Source: CAVVIH01 sp963748295 (GTDB lineage Bacteria; Acidobacteriota; Vicinamibacteria; Vicinamibacterales; 2-12-FULL-66-21). Taken from it: a DNA stretch of 64,000 bases. The DNA lies in assembly GCA_963748295.1 (NCBI GenBank), contig CAVVIH010000007.1:1-64000 (forward strand), in the 5' to 3' direction. Below, in pieces: positions 18,184-27,942 of this stretch. The notes beneath the pieces were generated by a model. The model searched no databases and was not told the origin of the DNA. It saw nothing but the letters and a program-made list of their open reading frames with translations. The position numbers were made by a program, and so were the translations under genes. Each line of letters opens with the position of its first letter. Position 1 is the stretch's first letter.

Positions 18184-18277
18184 TCAAATCCCAAATCCGC
18201 AAATCCCAAATCCCAATTCTTTAGGGTCGGCGGGGTTCTTTGGGATTTGGGATTTGGGATTTGGGATTTGGGATTTA
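18184..18277. repeat. Inverted heptamer array AAATCCC / GGGATTT
   Basis: The left arm (18184-18216) has about four AAATCCC-type units. The right arm (about 18238-18277) has five GGGATTT units in the opposite sense, and about 22 bp separate them, so the whole can fold into a long hairpin. The right arm runs into the stop codon of the ADOP permease: its TAA shares bases with the first AAATCCC unit. The left arm lies just upstream of the PPM promoter. Confidence 0.92.
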
Positions 18278-20662
18278 TTCAGCCCGAAGCGCGTGAGAAG
18301 GATCGATTCGGAGCGCCCGGACGGCGGGGATCAGGGAGGCGATGCCGGCGATGACAAGGACTCCAGCGCAGGTCATCGCCAGGACGGCGGGATCGGTCGG
18401 GCTCACCTCGTAGAGGAGCGTCTCGAGGGTTCGGGTCAGCAGTAAGGCGCCGGCCACGCCGATGGCGAGCCCGATGAGCGCAAGGGTCAGGCCCTCGCCG
18501 ATAATCAGCCGCATGACGGCGCGGCGATCGGCCCCGAGCGCGATGCGGATGCCGATCTCGCGGGTGCGCTGCGCAACGGAGTATGCGATCAGGCTGTAGA
18601 TGCCGACGCTCGCGAGCAGCGCGGCGACGAGCGCGAACACCGTCGTGAGAACGGATGAGAGCCGCGTTTCGCCGGCCGAGGCGTCCACGATCTCGGTCAT
18701 CTGGCGGACGCGGACCAGCGGCAGCTGCGAATCCAGCGATGCGATGCGCGCGCGAATCGAAGGTACGACGGCCGCGGGATCGCCGCCACTCACGCGCACG
18801 ACGATGCCCATCGCCCGATTCGGCACTTGCGTCAGCGGCCCGTACCATTCTGGAACCGGGGCCGTTTTGAGCGTCCAGGATCGCACCGCGCCGGCGACGC
18901 CGACGACCTCGCGCCAGATGCTGTCACCGAACTGCACCCTCGCGCCGATCGGGTTCTCATTCGGCCAGTAGCGGTTCGCCATCGCCTCGTTGATGATGAC
19001 GACCGGCTTGCCGCCGGCCTGATCCCGCTCGCTGAATTCCTCGCCGCGAACCATCGGCGTTCCCATCGTGCGGAAATAGCCCGGCGAGACAATGCGGTAT
19101 TCGACGACCGGCGCGGTGTCGCGTGGAAACGGCGGCCGGCCTTCGATCGTGAAGCCGCCGTTGAAGCCGAAGTTGGCGAGCGGCAGGTAGTTGATCGCGC
19201 CCGCCGACTGGACGCCGGGCACGCCGCGAATCTCAGCGAGCGCGGACTCGAAGAATCGAGTCGATGCGGGGCCGTCGGGGTAGGTGGCGGCCGGCAACGC
19301 CAGCTCGAACGTCATCAGCCCGTCGGCGCGAAAGCCCGGGTTCTCGCGCTGGAGTTTCAGCAGGCTCTTGACCATCAGCCCGGCGCCAATCACGAGCATC
19401 AGCGCCAATGCGACCTCCGCCACGACGAGCACCCGGCTGGCTCCGCGGCCGCCCCCGCTGGTGGCGCCGCGCGCGCCCGCCTCGCGCAGACTGTCGTTGG
19501 GGTTCGTGCGGAATCCCCGAACCGCGGGCGCGAGGCCGAACACGATCCCGGTCAGCACGGCAACCGCGAGCGTGAAGGCAAGCATCCGCGCGTCGATCTC
19601 GATGCCCCGAACGGGTACAAACCCGGGAGGCGCCATCCGCACGAACAGCCTCACGAGCCAGCTCGCGAGCAGCACGCCGACGGTCGCCCCCATCGTCGAG
19701 AGCAGGATGCTCTCGGTGAGCAACTGCCGGAAGATGCGCGAGCGGCCGGCCCCCATCGCGGAACGAATCGCCACTTCGCGCTGACGGTGGACGCTCCTGG
19801 CGAGCAGCAGGTTCGCCACGTTCGCGCACGCGACGAGCAGCACGAACCCGACGGCGCCCTGCAGCACGAGCAGCGCACGCCGGTTCGTCGTCACCATGAT
19901 CTCGTGCAGCGGCCATACCTTCACGTCGCGCTGGATGTTGTTCGCGCGGTTATACGCGTCGGACACGCTGGACAGATCGCCTTGAACCTGCTCGACGGTC
20001 ATGCCCGGCTTCATACGCCCCGCGAGCCGCAGAAAATTTCCCGCGGGAGTCGCCGCCGGAGGAACGCCGACCGGAATCCACGCCTGCGTCGCGCCGGGGT
20101 AGGTGAATCCCTGCGGCATGACGCCGATCACCGTGCAGGCCTTGCCGTCGATCGTGATCGCGCTGCCGACAATCGCCGGATCGCCGCCGAACCGGCGCTG
20201 CCAGAGGCTGTAGCTCAAGACAATGACCGGCGGCGCGTTCGGCAGGTCTTCCTCGCGTGTGAACCAGCGGCCGTGGAGAGCCGGCACTTTCATCACCGGG
20301 AACAGATCGGAGGACACACGCGACCCCGGGATCTGTTCGGGATCGCCGCGGCCGGTCAGCGTGACGCTTCCGGGGGTCGTCGCGCCGAGCGCCTCGAGCG
20401 ACCGGTTGCCATCGCGCAGCGCCACGTACTTCCCGATCGAGACCGACGCGAACGTCACGGCGGGATACGTGTCGTGGACGTAGACCAGCGCGTCCGGTTC
20501 GGGATATGGCAGGGGTTTCAACAGCACGGCGTAGACGACGCTGAAGACCGCGGTGTTCGCGCCGATGCCGAGCGCCAGCGCGAGAATTGCCGTCAGCGCG
20601 AAGCCCGGCTGACGGACGAAGCTGCGGAGGCCGTAGCGGAGATCCTGGATCAGTCGTTCCAT
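18275..20662 (-). CDS. ADOP-type ABC transporter permease (MacB/FtsX)
   Basis: This 795-residue inner-membrane protein has the duplicated architecture of acidobacterial ADOP permeases. The N-terminal motif LIQDLRYGLRSFVRQPGFA is followed by a first membrane helix, a MacB periplasmic core domain (FSVVYAVLLKPLPYPEPD onward), three helices with NVANLLLARSVHRQREVAIR, a second periplasmic domain, and a final FtsX block (SVGIYSLIAYSVAQRTREIGIRIALGA). It probably works with a separate ATPase. I start at the ATG at 20662 (MERLIQDLRYG); an upstream start at 20716 would add 18 residues. The termination codon lies in a heptamer array. Confidence 0.92.
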   Translation of the reverse strand: MERLIQDLRYGLRSFVRQPGFALTAILALALGIGANTAVFSVVYAVLLKPLPYPEPDALVYVHDTYPAVTFASVSIGKYVALRDGNRSLEALGATTPGSVTLTGRGDPEQIPGSRVSSDLFPVMKVPALHGRWFTREEDLPNAPPVIVLSYSLWQRRFGGDPAIVGSAITIDGKACTVIGVMPQGFTYPGATQAWIPVGVPPAATPAGNFLRLAGRMKPGMTVEQVQGDLSSVSDAYNRANNIQRDVKVWPLHEIMVTTNRRALLVLQGAVGFVLLVACANVANLLLARSVHRQREVAIRSAMGAGRSRIFRQLLTESILLSTMGATVGVLLASWLVRLFVRMAPPGFVPVRGIEIDARMLAFTLAVAVLTGIVFGLAPAVRGFRTNPNDSLREAGARGATSGGGRGASRVLVVAEVALALMLVIGAGLMVKSLLKLQRENPGFRADGLMTFELALPAATYPDGPASTRFFESALAEIRGVPGVQSAGAINYLPLANFGFNGGFTIEGRPPFPRDTAPVVEYRIVSPGYFRTMGTPMVRGEEFSERDQAGGKPVVIINEAMANRYWPNENPIGARVQFGDSIWREVVGVAGAVRSWTLKTAPVPEWYGPLTQVPNRAMGIVVRVSGGDPAAVVPSIRARIASLDSQLPLVRVRQMTEIVDASAGETRLSSVLTTVFALVAALLASVGIYSLIAYSVAQRTREIGIRIALGADRRAVMRLIIGEGLTLALIGLAIGVAGALLLTRTLETLLYEVSPTDPAVLAMTCAGVLVIAGIASLIPAVRALRIDPSHALRAE

Positions 20663-20842
20663 GCCGTCCTCCGGGCGGAGCAGGGTCAAAGTGCGTGCCA
20701 GACGCGGATCGCTCAATTCGACGGCAAATGCACGCCTGACGTTGCCCGGTCAGTCGCGCGGATGCGAACGCGGGTCCCGGAAAACGGATCGAGCCCGGGC
20801 GTGCGCGGGAGCGCGGCGCCACGAATGGTAAGCTCGAAAAGC

Positions 20843-22377
20843 ATGCCGGCCAAAGTCCTCCTCATCGTCATCGACGCGGCGACACCGCGCGTCGTCTGCC
20901 CTGCGATTCGAACCGGCCGGTTACGGACGTTCCAGCGGCTGCTCGAGGCAGGCACCCTGCACGAGGAGTCGGTGACGATCTTCCCGTCGATTACTCCCGC
21001 GGCCACAACGTCCATCATCACCGGTTGCTATCCCAGAGAGCATGGAATCGCCGGCGCCTCGTGGTTCGATCAGGCGCGCCAGGAAGTCGCGTACTACGGC
21101 GACGATTTCTGGGTGATCGCGAGGGAGGGATTCGGCGAGTTCATTCGCGATTTCCTGCTGCGCCTGAATGGCGACCGTCTGCTGGCGCCGACGGCGTTCG
21201 AGATGATCGAGCGGACAGGGCGGCGTGCGGCGTGCCTGAACTATCTCGTTTTCCGCGGCCTGTGCGCGCACCAGGTCAACGTGCCGGGGCTGCTCGCGGC
21301 GCTTCCAGGCGTGCCGTTCACCGAAACCGTCGACGGGCCATCGATGCTCGCGCTCGGGGATTTCGTCGGTCCGGTCCTGCCGCACGGCCGTCGGCTGGAT
21401 GGAAGGCACGGACTGCTCCACCGTTTCGGCATGGACGACGTGTCCACGGGCACGATGCTGCGGGATCTGATGCGAAGCGGCGCGCTGCCCGATTTCACGG
21501 TCGCGTATTTCGCCGACAACGACTATCGCAGCCACGAGGTCGGACCGCATGCCGCGCTGCCAGTGGTCGAACGTGTCGACGCGCTGCTTGGCGACGCCTT
21601 TGAGGCGGCCGGCGGTGTCTCACAAGTGCTGCGGGATACGTATGTGATCCTCACGTCGGATCACGGCCACTGCGAGGTCCTGGCCGATGCGCGGCGCTCC
21701 GTCATCGAGCTCGACAGTCGGCTTGCGGAGTTCGCGCAGGCGCGGCTGGGCGAGCCGTGGCGCAGGTCCGACGACATCATGATCTGCCCCAACATGCGTG
21801 CCGCCCAGATCTACGTGCGGCGGCCGGTACCCGAGATCATCGAGCGGATCGCGTCGGTGCTGCTCGCCGATCCCGCGGTCGAGCACGTCATCTGGCGATC
21901 CGGCCTGACGTCCCCGGGGGAAAGGGGCTATACGGTCGCCAGCCACACGGGGCGTCTTCGGTTCGCGCGTCGGAACGGGCTCGCGGCCGGTATCCGGCAA
22001 TCGACACCTTCGGCGGCCAATGGACGTGGGACGGCGATGCCGCCGTGCTCGGCATGTGCACGGCGAACCGGGAGGTCCGCTGGGAGCTCTTTCCCAACGC
22101 CTTCGAACGGATCGCAGGCCTGCTCGATCTGGAGAAGGCGGGCGAGATCTGGCTGACCGCAAAGCCGGGATGCGAGTTCCGGGTCCCTGGCGGCGATGCC
22201 CATGTCGCCGGCGCGTCCCACGGCGGCTTGCACGCGCTCGATTCGTTGAGTCCGGTGCTCGTCGCCGGGCCGTCTCCCGTCACGCTCCCGCGCCACCTGC
22301 GATCGGTGGACATCGCGCCGCTCTGCATGCAGCTCCTCGGGCTGGAGATGCGCTACAAGGTCGGCGACCCTCGCTGA
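20843..22377 (+). CDS. Alkaline-phosphatase superfamily phosphodiesterase, one frameshift
   Basis: This is a type I phosphodiesterase/nucleotide pyrophosphatase-like enzyme of about 510 residues. Its metal-site and nucleophile region is VLLIVIDAATPR...ITPAATTSIITGCYPREHGI, with Thr as likely nucleophile. Further metal ligands lie in ADNDYRSHEVGP and LTSDHGHCEV, and a C-terminal His site lies in ASHGGLHALD. One base is missing near 21985, so the last 130 residues (YPAIDTFGGQW onward) are in another frame. No signal peptide is apparent. It is divergent from the ADOP gene with 180 bp between them. The substrate is unknown. Confidence 0.82.
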
Positions 22378-22416
22378 CCCCGGGCCTCCATGGAATTGGC
22401 CTGCTTTCCCTGAAGC

Positions 22417-22422
22417 TATAAT
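22417..22422 (+). promoter_or_regulatory. -10 box TATAAT of pdxH, leaderless
   Basis: A consensus TATAAT ends 8 nt before the pdxH ATG at 22431. TTGGCC at 22396-22401 is a possible -35 box at a short 15-bp spacing. The start codon would lie at or within a base or two of the 5' end of the mRNA. Confidence 0.6.
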
Positions 22423-22430
22423 TCCCGCCA

Positions 22431-23009
22431 ATGGCGAGCGCCAATCCGATCACCGAGTTCCTCAACGCCGTCGAGCGGGCGAAGAGCCACCAGGTCGACA
22501 CCGCGCCGGTGACGCTGGCCACCGCGGACGAGCGCGGGCGGCCTTCCGCGCGCATGGTGCTGCTGCGCGGCGCGGACGAGCGCGGCTTCGTGTTCCACAC
22601 CAACTACCGCAGCCGCAAGGGCCGCGAACTCGACGTCAATCGGCACGCGGCCCTCTGCTTCTACTGGGCGACGCTCGACGAGCAGATCCGGATCGAAGGG
22701 CGCGTGGAAAGGCTATCCGAAGCCGAGTCCGACGACTACTTCATGAGCCGGCCGCGCGGCAGTCAGCTCGGCGCCTGGGCCTCGGATCAGAGCGCGGTGC
22801 TCCCGACCCGCGAAACCCTCGAGGCGCAGTATCGCGAAACCGAGCGGCGATTCGAGGGGGCGCAGGTCCAGCGGCCGCCGTTCTGGGGCGGTTTCCGGCT
22901 CATTCCATCGGTGATCGAGTTCTGGTACGGCCGGCCCGATCGGCTGCACGACCGCGTCGTCTACACTCGCGAAGCCAGCGGCTGGCGAATCGAGCGGCTG
23001 TATCCGTGA
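22431..23009 (+). CDS. pdxH: Pyridoxamine/pyridoxine 5'-phosphate oxidase
   Basis: This 192-residue FMN-dependent oxidase converts PNP or PMP to pyridoxal 5'-phosphate. Recognisable family stretches are RPSARMVLLRGAD, FHTNYRSRKGREL, ALCFYWATLDEQIRIEGRV, SRPRGSQLGAWAS, PPFWGGFRLIP and the C-terminal FWYGRPDRLHDRVVYTR. Length and order of motifs are standard. Its stop overlaps the GTG start of the permease (GTGA), and that gene in turn overlaps a PLP-dependent aminotransferase, so cofactor synthesis and use are coupled. Confidence 0.96.
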   Translation: MASANPITEFLNAVERAKSHQVDTAPVTLATADERGRPSARMVLLRGADERGFVFHTNYRSRKGRELDVNRHAALCFYWATLDEQIRIEGRVERLSEAESDDYFMSRPRGSQLGAWASDQSAVLPTRETLEAQYRETERRFEGAQVQRPPFWGGFRLIPSVIEFWYGRPDRLHDRVVYTREASGWRIERLYP

Positions 23010-24319
23010 GCTTCAAGCGGGCGCTCGGCCCCTTCGACGCCACGATGGTCGTCATCGGCGGCATCATCGGCTCCGGCATCTTCATCAATCCCTACATCGT
23101 CGCGCAGCGGCTCGACTCGTCGGTCGCGGTGCTGGCCGCGTGGGCTGCCGGCGGCGCGATAGCGCTCGCCGGCGCGTTCGCCTACGCCGAGCTGGGCGCG
23201 CTCTTTCCACGGGCGGGCGGACAATACGTCTATCTGCGCGACGGCTGGCATCCGCTCGCGGGCTTTCTTTACGGCTGGGCGCTGCTGGTGCTGATCGAGA
23301 GCGGCGCGATCGCGGCGGTTGCGATCACCTTCGCCACCTACGCGCTGCGGCTCGTCGACCGGCCTGACGTCGCGGCTGTTCCGCTCGCGGTCGCCTCGCT
23401 CGTCGTGCTGTCGCTCGTCAACTACTTCGGCGTCAAACCGGGCAGCCGGCTGTTGAACGTTCTCGTCATCCTGAAAGTCGCGGCGCTGGTTGTCCTGATT
23501 GGCGCCGGCGCGCTGGCGCCCGCGTCTCCCGGCTGGTGGTCCGCCGAGCGCGCCGCCGCTCCCGATTCCGCAGGCGCTTTGATCGCGTTTGGCTCGGCCC
23601 TGGTGCCGATTCTGTTCGCCTACGGCGGCTGGCAGAACGCGAACTACATCGCCGAGGAAATCGATCGGCCGCAGCGGAATCTTCCGCTCAGCCTGCTCGT
23701 CGGCACGTTCTGCGTCGTCGCCATCTACGTGCTGGTGAACACGATCTACCTGCGCGCGCTCGGGCTCGAAGGCCTCGCGGCGACGATGACGCCCGCGTCG
23801 ACCGCCGCCGCGATCATGTTCGGCGGTCTCGGCGATCGGTTCGTCACCGCGGCGATCGCGATCTCGACGTTCGGATTTCTCAACCTCGCGATCCTGGCGC
23901 CGACGCGCGTCTATTACGCGATGGCCGCCGATCGTGCGTTCTTCCCTGCGCTGGCCACGCTGCATCCGCGGTATCGCACGCCCTGGGTGGCGATCGTCAT
24001 CCAGTCGTCGTGGTCGTGCGTGCTCGCGCTGACCGGCAGCTACGGCCAGCTGCTGAACTACGTGGTGTTCGCCGACTGGATCTTCTTCGGGCTGACGGTC
24101 GCCACGGTTCTCGTCTTCCGAAAGCGCGTGCCGCTCCAGACCCGTCCGCCCGGGACGTTCCAGGCGCCCGGATACCCGATCGTGCCGATCGCGTTCTCCA
24201 CGATCGCCGCAGGCGTTGTGTTCAGCGTGATATACGCCGAGCCGTACGGCGCAGCACGCGGCGCAGCTCTCTTGGCAGCCGGAATTCCCGTTTACTTCTG
24301 GTACACACGAACAAGATGA
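23006..24319 (+). CDS. APC-family amino acid permease
   Basis: This 437-residue inner-membrane transporter has about twelve hydrophobic segments. The first carries the APC signature (TMVVIGGIIGSGIFINPYIVA), and the conserved FAYGGWQNANYIAEEID lies near residue 205. It probably imports or exchanges amino acids. The GTG start lies in the pdxH stop codon, and the stop (TGA) overlaps the ATG of the aminotransferase. Substrate specificity cannot be read from the sequence, but the neighbour suggests an amino acid that is then transaminated. Confidence 0.92.
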   Translation: MSFKRALGPFDATMVVIGGIIGSGIFINPYIVAQRLDSSVAVLAAWAAGGAIALAGAFAYAELGALFPRAGGQYVYLRDGWHPLAGFLYGWALLVLIESGAIAAVAITFATYALRLVDRPDVAAVPLAVASLVVLSLVNYFGVKPGSRLLNVLVILKVAALVVLIGAGALAPASPGWWSAERAAAPDSAGALIAFGSALVPILFAYGGWQNANYIAEEIDRPQRNLPLSLLVGTFCVVAIYVLVNTIYLRALGLEGLAATMTPASTAAAIMFGGLGDRFVTAAIAISTFGFLNLAILAPTRVYYAMAADRAFFPALATLHPRYRTPWVAIVIQSSWSCVLALTGSYGQLLNYVVFADWIFFGLTVATVLVFRKRVPLQTRPPGTFQAPGYPIVPIAFSTIAAGVVFSVIYAEPYGAARGAALLAAGIPVYFWYTRTR

Positions 24320-25398
24320 AGACTCTGCCTCTGGCTCCTTACATGGCATGGGCCAAATCACGGCCGGTGCCCCGTTTCGATCTCGCCGGCAGCAACGTCC
24401 TCGCTTGCACCATCGACGATCTCGAGGGCGCGCGTGAGCGCCTCGACCTGTCCGGACGCAACGACGAAGGATACGAACCGCTACTCGATGCGATCGCGCG
24501 GCAGTACGGTGTCCAGGCCGAACAGGTCACCACCGCTCAGGGCACGTCCGGCGCCAATTTCCAGGTCTGCGCGGCGCTTCTTGACGCCGGCGACGATGTG
24601 CTCGTCGAGCGGCCCGGCTACGATCCGCTGCTCGGCGCGCCGCGGCTGCTCGGCGCGCGCGTCGTGCGATTCGATCGCGTCCAGGCGGACGGCTACGCGC
24701 TCGATCCCGATCGCGTCAAGGCGGCGATGACGCCCCGGACGAAGCTGATCGTCATCACGAGCGCCCACAACCCGACAGGCGTCATGGCGCATCGAGCCAG
24801 CCTTCAGGCCCTTGGTGAGATTGCGGCCCGGTCGGGCGCCTTTGTGCTGGTCGATGAGGTGTACCTCGAGACTGCTGAATTGCCGCTGCAGACTGCTGCG
24901 CTGCTTGGCGATGTCTTCATCTCTTCGAACAGCCTCACCAAGTCATATGGCCTTGCGAGCCTGCGCTGCGGCTGGACGCTGTCGTCGCCGGCGGTTGCCG
25001 AACGCATCCGCCGCGCGCGCGACGTCATCGACGGCACCGGCTCGCTGGTCGCCGAACGTCTTTCCGTTCTCGCGTTCGAGCAGCTCGACCGGCTGCGCGC
25101 TCGCGCGCGGACGCTGCTCGACGCCAATCGCGCGCTGCTGCGCGGGTTCCTCGCCGAGTGCGCAACGCTGGAGTGGGTCGATCCGCCGGGCGGAACGGTC
25201 ATGTTCCCGCGCATCAAGGGAGTCGATGACGCCGGACGATTCGTCGAGCGCCTGCTGGCCGAGCGGCAGACAGCCGTCGTCCCTGGACGATTCTTCGACG
25301 CGCCGGCGCATTTCCGTCTGGGGTTTGGAGGCGCGACCGAGAACGTCCGCGGCGGCCTCGAGGCGCTGAAGGCCGCACTATCGGCGCGCGAGTGGTAG
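24316..25398 (+). CDS. PLP-dependent aminotransferase, class I/II
   Basis: This 360-residue fold-type I aminotransferase shows the expected landmarks: the TTAQGTSGANF cofactor region, NPTG in SAHNPTGVMA, LVDEVYLE with the PLP-pyridine Asp, and the Schiff-base lysine in SSNSLTKSYGLASLRCGW. The product should transfer an amino group between an amino acid and a 2-oxo acid in the cytoplasm. Translation is coupled to the permease gene (ATGA overlap). The specific substrate is unknown. Translation stops 18 bp before a heptamer array. Confidence 0.92.
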   Translation: MKTLPLAPYMAWAKSRPVPRFDLAGSNVLACTIDDLEGARERLDLSGRNDEGYEPLLDAIARQYGVQAEQVTTAQGTSGANFQVCAALLDAGDDVLVERPGYDPLLGAPRLLGARVVRFDRVQADGYALDPDRVKAAMTPRTKLIVITSAHNPTGVMAHRASLQALGEIAARSGAFVLVDEVYLETAELPLQTAALLGDVFISSNSLTKSYGLASLRCGWTLSSPAVAERIRRARDVIDGTGSLVAERLSVLAFEQLDRLRARARTLLDANRALLRGFLAECATLEWVDPPGGTVMFPRIKGVDDAGRFVERLLAERQTAVVPGRFFDAPAHFRLGFGGATENVRGGLEALKAALSAREW

Positions 25399-25406
25399 AC
25401 GCGCGC

Positions 25407-25412
25407 TATACT
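25407..25412 (+). promoter_or_regulatory. Possible -10 box upstream of S9 peptidase
   Basis: TATACT lies 9 bp after the aminotransferase stop. If used, the S9 peptidase mRNA would begin with a leader of about 110 nt made of the heptamer array. Confidence 0.35.
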
Positions 25413-25416
25413 CCGC

Positions 25417-25521
25417 AGCTATCAGCTGTCAGCTGTCAGCTCTCAGTGACAGCTGTAGACCAACGGTAGCTGAGAGCTGAAGAAGCTGAAAGCTGACAGC
25501 TGATAAGCCAAAAGCTGAAAG
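25417..25521. repeat. Heptamer array AGCTGTC / AGCTGAA with inversion
   Basis: Period-7 units of the form AGCTGTC occupy 25417-25447, a short spacer follows, and units of the opposite sense (AGCTGAA, AGCTGAC) occupy about 25468-25521. AGCT is self-complementary, so the arms can pair. The array ends 5 bp before the ATG of the S9 peptidase. Similar arrays of this heptamer are, in my recollection, common in metagenomic bacterial DNA. Confidence 0.88.
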
Positions 25522-25526
25522 GATTC

Positions 25527-27806
25527 ATGAACGTGGCTAGACGCACAGCCGCAGGGGTCCTGACCCTCGTCCTGGCCGCCGGCACGGCCAGCGCTCAGAA
25601 CTCGCCGTTCACACCCGACGACATGCTGAAGGTGGCAGCCATCAGCGTGCTCGACCTGACCGAGGATGGCCGGTTCGTCGCCGCCTCGGTGCGGCGGCCG
25701 ATCGACAACCCGACCGTCGACCACCGGCGCTTCGGCGATCCGACGTACCTCGCGCCGTCGCTCGTAACGCTGCAGATCGTCGACACGCGGTCGGGCCGCG
25801 TCGAGCAGCCGTTCAAGGATCTCGTCAACGTCCGTGACGTGGCGTGGTCGAGAGACGGCCGCGCGCTGGCGATTCTCCTCGCGCGCGACGCGGCCGCGGC
25901 AGGCGGCTATCCGACCTCCGAGATCGCGATCTGGAACACGGCCGCGCGAACGCTGACGCCGCTCAAGCTGCAGGGCGCTCACGCAATCGCGCTCAATTCG
26001 AGCCTGAGCTGGACGCCCGACGGATCCGGGGTCATCGTCGCGCTGCGCAGCCCCGAGCTCGACCGCGAGGCACGGGCGAAGTTCACCGCGCTGACCGAAG
26101 GCCCGGTCATCGTGCATTCGTCGTCCGAGCCGTTTCTCGAATGGGATGCGCTGCAGCGAAGCACCCGCAGCCGCACGATCGCCGTCATCGACGTACGGGA
26201 CGGATCGGTGCGGACCGTGCTGCCCCAGGGCAAGGTGAGCAGCTATCAGACGGCCCGCGACGGATCGTTCATGACGGTCATGGAGGACGTCACCGCGAAA
26301 ACGGATTACGACGTGATCGGCGGCACGGAAAACATCCTCAAGTTCGTCGACACCAAGTCGGGCGAGACCCGCGTCCTCATGCCGGCCAAGGACCTGAAGG
26401 GCGTCACGCTCCGGTGGACCGACGATGGGCGGACGTTCGCGTATGCGAAGCGCGGTGAAGTGTTCGTGCAGTCGATCGATGGAGCGTCAGCGCGAAGCCT
26501 GACGCCAAAACCGAAGTCAGACGAGAAGGACACGAAAGAAGAGGCGCCTCCCCCGGCAGGCGATCCGGCCAAGCCGGCGGAAGAGTCGTTCACGCCGGTG
26601 TCGTTCAGCCGCGACGGCGCGAAGCTGCTGGTCACCAGCCGGAAGGGCTGGTATGCGGTGAACGTCGCGGATGGCGCGCGGGAGCTGATCGTGCCAATGG
26701 CCGAGGACGAGGAGGCCAACCCGCGCCTGTCGGCAATCGCGTGGACGCCCGACGGCTCAGGCATCTACGCGACATGGGCGGCGCGCGATCAGTGGCAGCG
26801 CGGGATCGTACGGATCGACGTCGCGGCAAAGACGATGACGCCGATCGTTCGCGATTCGCGGCTCTACAGCGGTGCGCAGCTCTCGCGCGACGGGTCGACG
26901 TTCGTCTACACGATGTCGGACGGCGATCGTCCGGCGGAGCTGCACGCCGCCGACCTGCGGTTCGCCGAGATCCGGCGCCTCAGCGATCTGAACCCGTGGA
27001 TCGCGTCGAAGGCGCTGCCGCGGTCCGAGCTGATTGCCTATCGCGACGTCGACGGAAAGCAGTTGTATGGCGTGCTTCGCTACCCGGTTGGCTACGTCAA
27101 GGGACGCACGTATCCGACCGTCTTCGAGATCTACGAGACGTTCTTCGACAACGGATTCAACGCCCGCGCCGCGTTCCTGGCGAACCAGGGCTACGCGGTG
27201 TTCCATCCGTCGGTGAACCTGGTGGTCGGCCGGCCGGGCGAAGCGTGGGTCAAGGGCGTCACGTCGGCGGCAAACCGGCTCATCGATCTCGGCATTGCCG
27301 ATTCCGACCGGCTGGGTGTGCACGGCACGAGCTACGGCGGCTACGCGACGGCGCTGCTGATCACGCAGACCGAGCGATTCAAGGCGGCGATCAACATCTC
27401 CGGCAAGGTCAACATGATCAGCTTCTACACCGACAGTCCCCGGCTCGGCGTGCGGAACACGCATGCACCAGAGAAGAGCCAGGACCGCATCGGCGGCACG
27501 CTGTGGGACTATCCGGAGCGGTACCTCGAGCACTCCGCCGTCCTGCGCGCCGATCGGATCAAGACGCCGCTGCTCAACATCACGGGCGATCAGGATCCGA
27601 ACGTGCCGGCGAGCCAGTCGCGCGAGATGTACTACGCGATGCGGCGGCTCGGGAAAGAGGTCGAGTGGGTGCGCTACGTCAACGGCGGTCATCGTCCGCC
27701 GAACAGCGTCGCGGAGAGCGTGGACTTCGAGAATCGCATTCTCGCGTGGTACGACAAGTATCTGAAGAAGGATGCGAAGAAGAAGGAGACGAGCTCTATT
27801 CAGTGA
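25527..27806 (+). CDS. S9-family peptidase (prolyl oligopeptidase-like), exported
   Basis: This 759-residue protein has a signal peptide (AAGVLTLVLAAGTASA), then an N-terminal beta-propeller, then a C-terminal alpha/beta hydrolase domain. The catalytic serine lies in HGTSYGGYAT, the aspartate in ITGDQDPNVP and the histidine in NGGHRPP, in the correct order and spacing. It should cleave peptides in the periplasm or outside the cell. An insert of Pro/Glu/Lys-rich sequence (EEAPPPAGDPAKPAEE) interrupts the propeller. The C-terminal Lys-rich tail is not conserved. Confidence 0.93.
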   Translation: MNVARRTAAGVLTLVLAAGTASAQNSPFTPDDMLKVAAISVLDLTEDGRFVAASVRRPIDNPTVDHRRFGDPTYLAPSLVTLQIVDTRSGRVEQPFKDLVNVRDVAWSRDGRALAILLARDAAAAGGYPTSEIAIWNTAARTLTPLKLQGAHAIALNSSLSWTPDGSGVIVALRSPELDREARAKFTALTEGPVIVHSSSEPFLEWDALQRSTRSRTIAVIDVRDGSVRTVLPQGKVSSYQTARDGSFMTVMEDVTAKTDYDVIGGTENILKFVDTKSGETRVLMPAKDLKGVTLRWTDDGRTFAYAKRGEVFVQSIDGASARSLTPKPKSDEKDTKEEAPPPAGDPAKPAEESFTPVSFSRDGAKLLVTSRKGWYAVNVADGARELIVPMAEDEEANPRLSAIAWTPDGSGIYATWAARDQWQRGIVRIDVAAKTMTPIVRDSRLYSGAQLSRDGSTFVYTMSDGDRPAELHAADLRFAEIRRLSDLNPWIASKALPRSELIAYRDVDGKQLYGVLRYPVGYVKGRTYPTVFEIYETFFDNGFNARAAFLANQGYAVFHPSVNLVVGRPGEAWVKGVTSAANRLIDLGIADSDRLGVHGTSYGGYATALLITQTERFKAAINISGKVNMISFYTDSPRLGVRNTHAPEKSQDRIGGTLWDYPERYLEHSAVLRADRIKTPLLNITGDQDPNVPASQSREMYYAMRRLGKEVEWVRYVNGGHRPPNSVAESVDFENRILAWYDKYLKKDAKKKETSSIQ

Positions 27807-27942
27807 GCGGGCGATCAGGCGGCGGAGTATGTCGGCCCACCGCCTGGGAGCGCTCACCTAACGGGCTTCATCAAAATGAGCGACACAGGCTGCCGCATGG
27901 CGTCAGGTTCGGACGACGGACGCCGTGCCGCGGCCGATGGAG

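Noticed and set aside
18827..20842. Very long plus-strand open frame (part of 1109 codons) opposite the ADOP permease
   Set aside because: Arg/His/Asp-rich composition typical of antisense high-GC shadow, and the minus strand encodes a full ADOP permease. Only the part from 20843 on is a real gene.
22961..24361. 466-codon minus-strand frame opposite the APC permease
   Set aside because: Shadow of a clear membrane-transporter gene; composition is dominated by Arg, Glu and Asp with no domain.
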